A stretch of DNA of 10,308 bases from Bacteroidota bacterium (GTDB lineage Bacteria; Bacteroidota; Bacteroidia; Chitinophagales; Chitinophagaceae). Below the pieces are notes generated by a model that saw only the letters and a list, made by a program, of their open reading frames with translations, did not search any database and was not told where the DNA came from. The stretch covers positions 1 through 10,308 of the forward strand of contig JAEYQO010000092.1 in the NCBI GenBank assembly GCA_023409975.1, in the 5' to 3' direction. The position numbers and the translations under genes were made by a program. Of the stretch, positions 7,575 through 10,308 are shown piece by piece (the stretch's first letter is position 1; each line of letters opens with the position of its first letter).

Positions 7575-7582
7575 AAAAATTA
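7575..7582 (-). promoter_or_regulatory. Possible -7 box of a gldK promoter
   Basis: Minus-strand TAATTTTT differs by one base from the Bacteroidota -7 consensus TAnnTTTG and lies about 70 bases before gldK. TTTG-like sequence upstream is only 13 bases away rather than the usual 19-21, so the match is incomplete. Confidence 0.22.
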
Positions 7583-7854
7583 TGATAACAAAATGCAAAA
7601 ACACTGTGCCACGGTTGAAGGGCGGACCCCTCACCTGGATTTACAGCCCGTGAGTATATGAAAGCGGGAATGTGCAGAAGAGGTCCTGGAGAAGGGGGGA
7701 GTTACCTTAACACACTGGATATCAATGCTGAAGGGAGCACCCATATCTGGTGGAAGCAGAAGTCTTTGATAATTAAAATATAATACACCGATGACAAAAC
7801 AGTGCTATACATAAACACATATGAATTAACCCTCGGGTAAAGATTGTGGAAAGG

Positions 7855-7871
7855 TGTAGGAAAATCCTACA
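7855..7871. repeat. Perfect 7-bp inverted repeat
   Basis: TGTAGGA and TCCTACA flank a 3-base loop, with no mismatches. No T-run follows on either strand, so it is not a standard intrinsic terminator. It could be an operator-like site or a weak RNA hairpin in the stretch between the RHS fragment and gldK. No further copies were noticed in the window. Confidence 0.45.
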
Positions 7872-7971
7872 GTGCTACGGTCTTTAAGGCTAGACACATC
7901 TTTAAGATTTATTTAAACTTAGAAAAAGAAAACATCGGCTTCAGGCATGAGTCAAACCATTTTGAAACCGG

Positions 7972-8622
7972 CTATTCCAAACGATAATTATAATTATCAA
8001 ATTCTACTCCCATTCTTTCAAGATGCTCGACAAGTCTCTTTGCATCCTGAAAGTTCTCAGAACCTTCTTCGTAGTTCATATACCTCTGCGTAAAATCTTG
8101 CACGTATAGGCTATCTTCCGTTCTTATTAATAAGGGTTCGTGGACGTTTACTTTTAGTGAATCAATATAGTAATATACGATGTCGAATTTTCTGGAAGAA
8201 ATGGCGTTCGAAAGTATGGAAGCTTGGTTATTAATCTCAGTGGGTAAATTCAGGTGGTTATAAAATAGAGACAGATCCTTCAGCGCATCGCTTGCAAGAT
8301 TCCCCGACCCGTCGTACGTATAGGTGCTGGTACTCGCCTGTGAATTGTCAAAATCGTGTATCGTGGGCGTGCTTTCCAATCCAAGGTCAGTGACGGAAAG
8401 TAATTTGTTCCCATTATCGTATTCATAGAAAAGACTATCAATTGTCCCAGGGGTGCCGTTCACACCTTTCCCGCGCTGCGTCATATGCAGCATGTTTCCG
8501 TTAGCGTCATAATCAATTCCAGAAACCGAATAATCCCGGTGCACGTTATTCCAGCTCCATGACCCTGCCTGGCTGTAGTCTCTATAATCGGCAGCCGTCA
8601 TCCTACCTGCAGAATCATACAC
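7972..8622 (-). pseudogene. RHS/YD-repeat protein fragment joined to an unrelated C-terminal tail
   Basis: The frame encodes 216 residues from a GTG at 8620-8622. Stops lie just upstream (TAG three codons before), so the fragment begins inside a YD repeat without its own start. Residues 1-131 are typical RHS: YDSAGRM, DYDANGNML, YEYDNGNKLLSVTD, YTYDGSGNLASD and the YNHLNLPTEIN block. From about residue 132 (near 8229) the sequence changes to a charged, non-repeat tail (RKFDIVYYYIDSLKV, then FQDAKRLVEHLERMGVEF) that I do not recognise. The usual hyper-conserved DPxGL boundary before an RHS toxin domain is absent, and a full RHS protein is over 1000 residues. It is best read as a recombination remnant. 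The tail may be the 3' end of another gene. Confidence 0.7.
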
Positions 8623-8662
8623 AACCTACTTTTAAACTAGAAATCGCTTTAATTCTATGCAT
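8615..8662 (-). pseudogene. 15-codon ORF with a strong ribosome site, probably a broken gene start
   Basis: An ATG at 8660-8662 follows AAAAGGAG with a 5-base spacer, the best Shine-Dalgarno in the window, 29 bases after the stop of the preceding gene. The peptide is MHRIKAISSLKVGCV, ending at TGA 8615-8617. It overlaps the start of the RHS fragment in another frame. Removing one base near 8625 would join LKV directly to VVYDSAGRM. It is either the start of a gene destroyed by a deletion joined to the RHS piece, or a short leader peptide. Confidence 0.4.
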
Positions 8663-8667
8663 GTCGA

Positions 8668-8675
8668 CTCCTTTT
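8668..8675 (-). promoter_or_regulatory. Strong Shine-Dalgarno sequence AAAAGGAG
   Basis: Minus-strand AAAAGGAG lies 5 bases before the ATG at 8662. It stands out because most real genes in this window lack a clear Shine-Dalgarno. It marks the start of the 15-codon ORF as a genuine former gene start. Confidence 0.5.
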
Positions 8676-8691
8676 ACAGGTGATTTCACTG

Positions 8692-9348
8692 TTATTTTAC
8701 TGGTAGCCTAGCGTCATCAGACAAACTGTGTCTATCAATTTGAAGTTCAGTCGAAAATAATTCTTTCAATAGTCTATCAACCTCCTTTTCATTTGCTGTT
8801 CCCTTAATTCGTCGACATCTATAATATTTATTCCTAACCATATCCTCAACAACTTCTCGAACTGTGTAATAACGTAGACTTTTGGGATTGATAGCTTTGA
8901 TTAAAATGTACCAAAAAAGTATAAAAATAAAAGCCCCAGGAAACGACTGAAAAAAACCTATCACAACAGCTACACACAAACCTGCCACGGCACCAAAACC
9001 AAAGAAATTGGATACATAGAACTGAATTCCAAAAAATCTTTGAATTCTGAGAATCTCGATATAACTCATGCGAGACAATATTTCGGAGACTTTGGAGTTA
9101 AGATGAATATCATTAGGCTGAAATTTGTGTCCCTTGCAAATTTGGTATCGAAATTTGTAGAACCCTTGTTGGAACGTACAATCTTCACGAAAGTGAAACG
9201 CCGCAATATTCTTGACGCTTGTACACAGCTCTCCATAGGTCCTTGTACCTACCAGTTTAGTCCCGAAGCGTACATTGAAAGACCGCTCGATCTTCTCCAG
9301 TACCTCTTCCATTTCAGATAAACTTCGATCAGATAATCTAACACTCAT
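8692..9348 (-). CDS. Membrane protein with possible acyl-carrier-like N-terminus, RHS-locus neighbour
   Basis: The 218-residue protein has three parts. Residues 1-50 are helical and read like a carrier-protein fold (EVLEKIERSFNVRFG, then TRTYGELCTSV) but lack the D-S-L serine that would carry phosphopantetheine. Residues 51-100 continue with CTFQQGFYKFRYQI, resembling a C-T-x-Q-x-x-F-Y-K-x-R motif I associate, from memory, with Bacteroidota hypothetical proteins. Two membrane helices follow at about 112-133 and 137-151, then a basic tail of about 65 residues that would face the same side as the N-terminus. No enzyme motif is visible. It lies 66 bases after the broken lipoprotein gene and just ahead of the RHS remnants, so it may be an immunity or accessory protein of that locus; this is inference. 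The frame is intact and AT-rich compared with the gld genes. Confidence 0.68.
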   Translation of the reverse strand: MSVRLSDRSLSEMEEVLEKIERSFNVRFGTKLVGTRTYGELCTSVKNIAAFHFREDCTFQQGFYKFRYQICKGHKFQPNDIHLNSKVSEILSRMSYIEILRIQRFFGIQFYVSNFFGFGAVAGLCVAVVIGFFQSFPGAFIFILFWYILIKAINPKSLRYYTVREVVEDMVRNKYYRCRRIKGTANEKEVDRLLKELFSTELQIDRHSLSDDARLPVK

Positions 9349-9414
9349 ATCTATTACTTTATCGAGGGAAATAATCCGGATTATTACGATAATGTTCTTG
9401 ACCAGACCTGCATG

Positions 9415-9804
9415 TCAATCCAAGTCTACTTTTAGTCCAAGCTGTTCTAATTGCTCACTCCGCTTCTGTACCGTATCTAACGAAATGGAATTCCTGACTT
9501 CATCATATTGTTCCTGTGTAATTGCTCCACGCATATACTCTTTCGTCAATGAATCAAATCGCATACTAAAACGATTATGGAAACCCTTCAACCTCGTGGA
9601 GTATTTTGTCTTCACCGTTTCAAGATCCTGTCCATTCTGAAGCTACTCAATTGCATTCAGATATAATTCAGATGCCGAATCAACAGTGGCTTGCAACGGA
9701 ACAATCACCGAAGCTGCTAATTCTCCCTCCTGATTATTAGTGCGATGATCTACACAAGAAGAAGCAAACAATAATATAGTACCAAGGGACAACACGACGC
9801 GCAT
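9415..9804 (-). pseudogene. Small lipoprotein gene split by an in-frame TAG
   Basis: From the ATG at 9802-9804 the frame reads a lipoprotein signal peptide (MRVVLSLGTILLFASSC, lipid-modified cysteine at 17), then a polar mature part to TAG at codon 54 (9643-9645). The same frame continues for 75 more codons, with Arg/Lys-rich helical sequence (LKGFHNRFSMRFDSLTKEYM, EQYDEVRNSISLD), to TGA at 9415-9417. Read through, it is a 129-residue lipoprotein. The second part has only a GTG start (9613-9615) with no ribosome site, so it is unlikely to be a separate gene. A point mutation to TAG, for example from CAG or TGG, is the simplest cause; a sequencing error or amber suppression are alternatives. 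It starts 15 bases after the two-helix protein, suggesting co-transcription. Confidence 0.65.
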
Positions 9805-9819
9805 CGATCAATGTTTTTT

Positions 9820-10011
9820 TTAATTAGACAAAATATACTTTATAAAGACTACGATCAAAGCGACTGTTATTATTCCAATGCCCCCATTCATATACACATC
9901 CGCATATATGTATTCCTTTAGCGGTTTCTTACATCCAAACAGTATCCATCTAACGATAGCACCTGGGATTACAAAAAGTAACATCACTAAAGCCTCAAAT
10001 ATTATTTCCAT
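9820..10011 (-). CDS. Small two-helix membrane protein
   Basis: This 63-residue protein consists of two hydrophobic helices, about 5-26 and 43-60, joined by a basic then polar loop (CKKPLKEYIYADVYMNGG). By the positive-inside rule the Lys-containing loop would be cytoplasmic and both ends outside. No family is recognised. It lies 15 bases before the lipoprotein gene and just beyond the cut end of the IS3 remnant, so its original promoter may have been lost or replaced by the insertion. Hydrophobic pattern and intact frame favour a real gene; the short length leaves doubt. Confidence 0.55.
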   Translation of the reverse strand: MEIIFEALVMLLFVIPGAIVRWILFGCKKPLKEYIYADVYMNGGIGIITVALIVVFIKYILSN

Positions 10012-10014
10012 CTT

Positions 10015-10116
10015 TTAATCGTTTAATTCCATCGCACCCTTAGCAGCAGATTCATGGCTACACTTTACTTCACGGATATAGTCAACTCTGTCTTTTCTCT
10101 CGCAAGGCTTTAAAAC
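10015..10116 (-). pseudogene. 5' remnant of IS3-family orfB (transposase catalytic subunit)
   Basis: In the -1 frame relative to orfA the sequence continues KVLKPCERKDRVDYIREV, which matches the first residues of the OrfB part of IS3 transposases (compare the common LKPCEK...YI pattern). After about 10060-10075 the similarity stops and the frame runs through unrelated sequence to TAA at 10015-10017. The DDE catalytic core is entirely missing, so the element is truncated here. Confidence 0.5.
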
Positions 10117-10308
10117 TTTTTTGAGATAACATCCTTCAGGACCTTGTTATCCATCGCCAGTTCAGCATACATCTGCTTTATTTTGCGATTCTCGTCCTCC
10201 AGGTCTTTAAGGCGCTTCAAGTCCTGGCTTTCCATACCGCCGTACTTCTTATGCCAGTTGTAAAACGTTTGCTTGTTGATACCCAGTTCCCTGCAAATGT
10301 CTGCAGCG
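10110..10308 (-). CDS. IS3-family transposase OrfA, C-terminal 65 codons (partial)
   Basis: Minus-strand frame ending in TAA at 10110-10112. Residues ADICRELGINKQTFYNWHKK form the recognition part of the helix-turn-helix that binds the IS ends. YGGMESQDLKRL and the following Leu/Asn/Lys heptad region form the leucine zipper used for multimerisation, ending LKDVISKKF. OrfA of this type is about 85-100 residues, so 20-35 residues lie outside the window. The AAAAAAG slip site near its end would normally produce the OrfAB transposase, but orfB is gone here. Confidence 0.85.
   Translation of the reverse strand, partial: AADICRELGINKQTFYNWHKKYGGMESQDLKRLKDLEDENRKIKQMYAELAMDNKVLKDVISKKF
10116..10122 (-). 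promoter_or_regulatory. Programmed -1 frameshift site of the IS3 element
   Basis: Minus-strand AAAAAAG lies within the TCA-AAA-AAG codons just before the orfA stop. A -1 slip there enters the orfB frame exactly where OrfB-like residues begin. A-AAA-AAG is the classical slippery sequence of IS3 elements. It is vestigial here because orfB is truncated. Confidence 0.55.

Larger units (their letters stand above)
7508..7971. other. Long intergenic region: gldK leader and boundary to the accessory zone
   Basis: These 464 bases hold no convincing gene. Next to gldK lies its leader with a purine-rich tract on the minus strand. Further left in transcription are a weak promoter-like match and, at 7855-7871, a perfect inverted repeat. 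TCTTTAAG occurs twice, at 7881-7888 and 7899-7906. A 41-codon plus-strand ORF at 7658-7783 has no support from start context or similarity. Any terminator for the accessory genes and the promoter of the gld operon should lie here, but neither shows a strong match. Confidence 0.6.
10060..10308 (-). mobile_element. Truncated IS3-family insertion sequence
   Basis: It consists of the 3' part of orfA (cut by the window edge), the frameshift window and the first codons of orfB, ending abruptly at about 10060-10075 without the terminal inverted repeat expected after a full orfB. The leucine-rich OrfA end (KRLKDLEDENRKIKQMYAEL) points to the IS407-like branch of IS3. The element cannot move unless a complete copy supplies transposase, and it probably marks a deletion endpoint. 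Confidence 0.75.

Noticed and set aside
7594..7611. sigma-54-like promoter upstream of gldK (TGGCAC ... TTGCA on the minus strand)
   Set aside because: The GG and GC elements are 12 bases apart instead of the strictly required 10.
7410..7634. 74-codon minus-strand ORF overlapping the gldK start
   Set aside because: Covers the gldK signal-peptide region in another frame with no protein-like features.
7658..7783. 41-codon plus-strand ORF in the gldK upstream region
   Set aside because: No ribosome site, no recognisable similarity, opposite to all neighbouring genes, and within chance length.
7881..7906. CRISPR-like or iteron repeats (TCTTTAAG twice)
   Set aside because: Only two 8-bp AT-rich copies with no regular spacing series, compatible with chance.
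9415..9615. Independent 66-residue gene starting at GTG 9613-9615
   Set aside because: No ribosome site, and the frame continues upstream through the TAG to a lipoprotein signal peptide, so it is better seen as the second half of a broken gene.

Overview
The window looks like chromosomal DNA of a Bacteroidota species, probably a Chitinophaga-like member of Chitinophagaceae. The reasons are a complete gldKLMN set (the type IX secretion and gliding core found only in this phylum), weak or absent Shine-Dalgarno sequences at most starts, an RHS fragment of the style common in Chitinophaga, and IS21 and IS3 remnants. The genus is inferred from how the proteins read; no search was run. Every gene from about 210 to the right edge reads on the minus strand, so transcription runs from high to low coordinates. 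Only the IS21 fragment at the left edge is on the plus strand.

Left edge (1-444): the last 25 codons of an IS21-family istB, then the right end of that element with two 14-bp terminal repeats. The end at about 208 cuts into a short minus-strand ORF (209-315) that may be an interrupted gene. Next come three membrane-protein genes in the transcription order CaCA-type cation exchanger (1423-2529), VKOR-like protein with a single CxxC (836-1393) and SPW-repeat protein (445-828). Upstream of these is an outer-membrane beta-barrel gene (2575-3255).

Core (3278-7507): gldK, gldL, gldM and gldN in the usual order with gaps of only 11-26 bases, clearly one operon. GldL and GldM form the proton-driven inner-membrane motor. 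GldK and GldN form the periplasmic, outer-membrane-associated ring. The beta-barrel gene follows gldN by 22 bases and the exchanger follows that by 45, so read-through from gldK to the SPW gene is possible. The 464 bases ahead of gldK hold its leader, with a purine-rich tract, plus a perfect 7-bp inverted repeat and no convincing gene.

Right part (7972-10308): an AT-richer accessory and decay zone. In transcription order it holds a truncated IS3-family element (3' part of orfA, then orfB cut after about 17 codons), a 63-residue two-helix membrane protein, a lipoprotein gene broken by an in-frame TAG, a 218-residue membrane protein with a possible carrier-protein-like N-terminus, a 15-codon ORF with a very strong ribosome site, and an RHS/YD-repeat fragment with no start and an unrelated tail. 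It looks like the eroded remains of an RHS locus and its satellite genes placed just upstream of the type IX secretion operon. I found no complete new system. The best leads are the amber-split lipoprotein, the chimeric RHS ORF and the carrier-like membrane protein.
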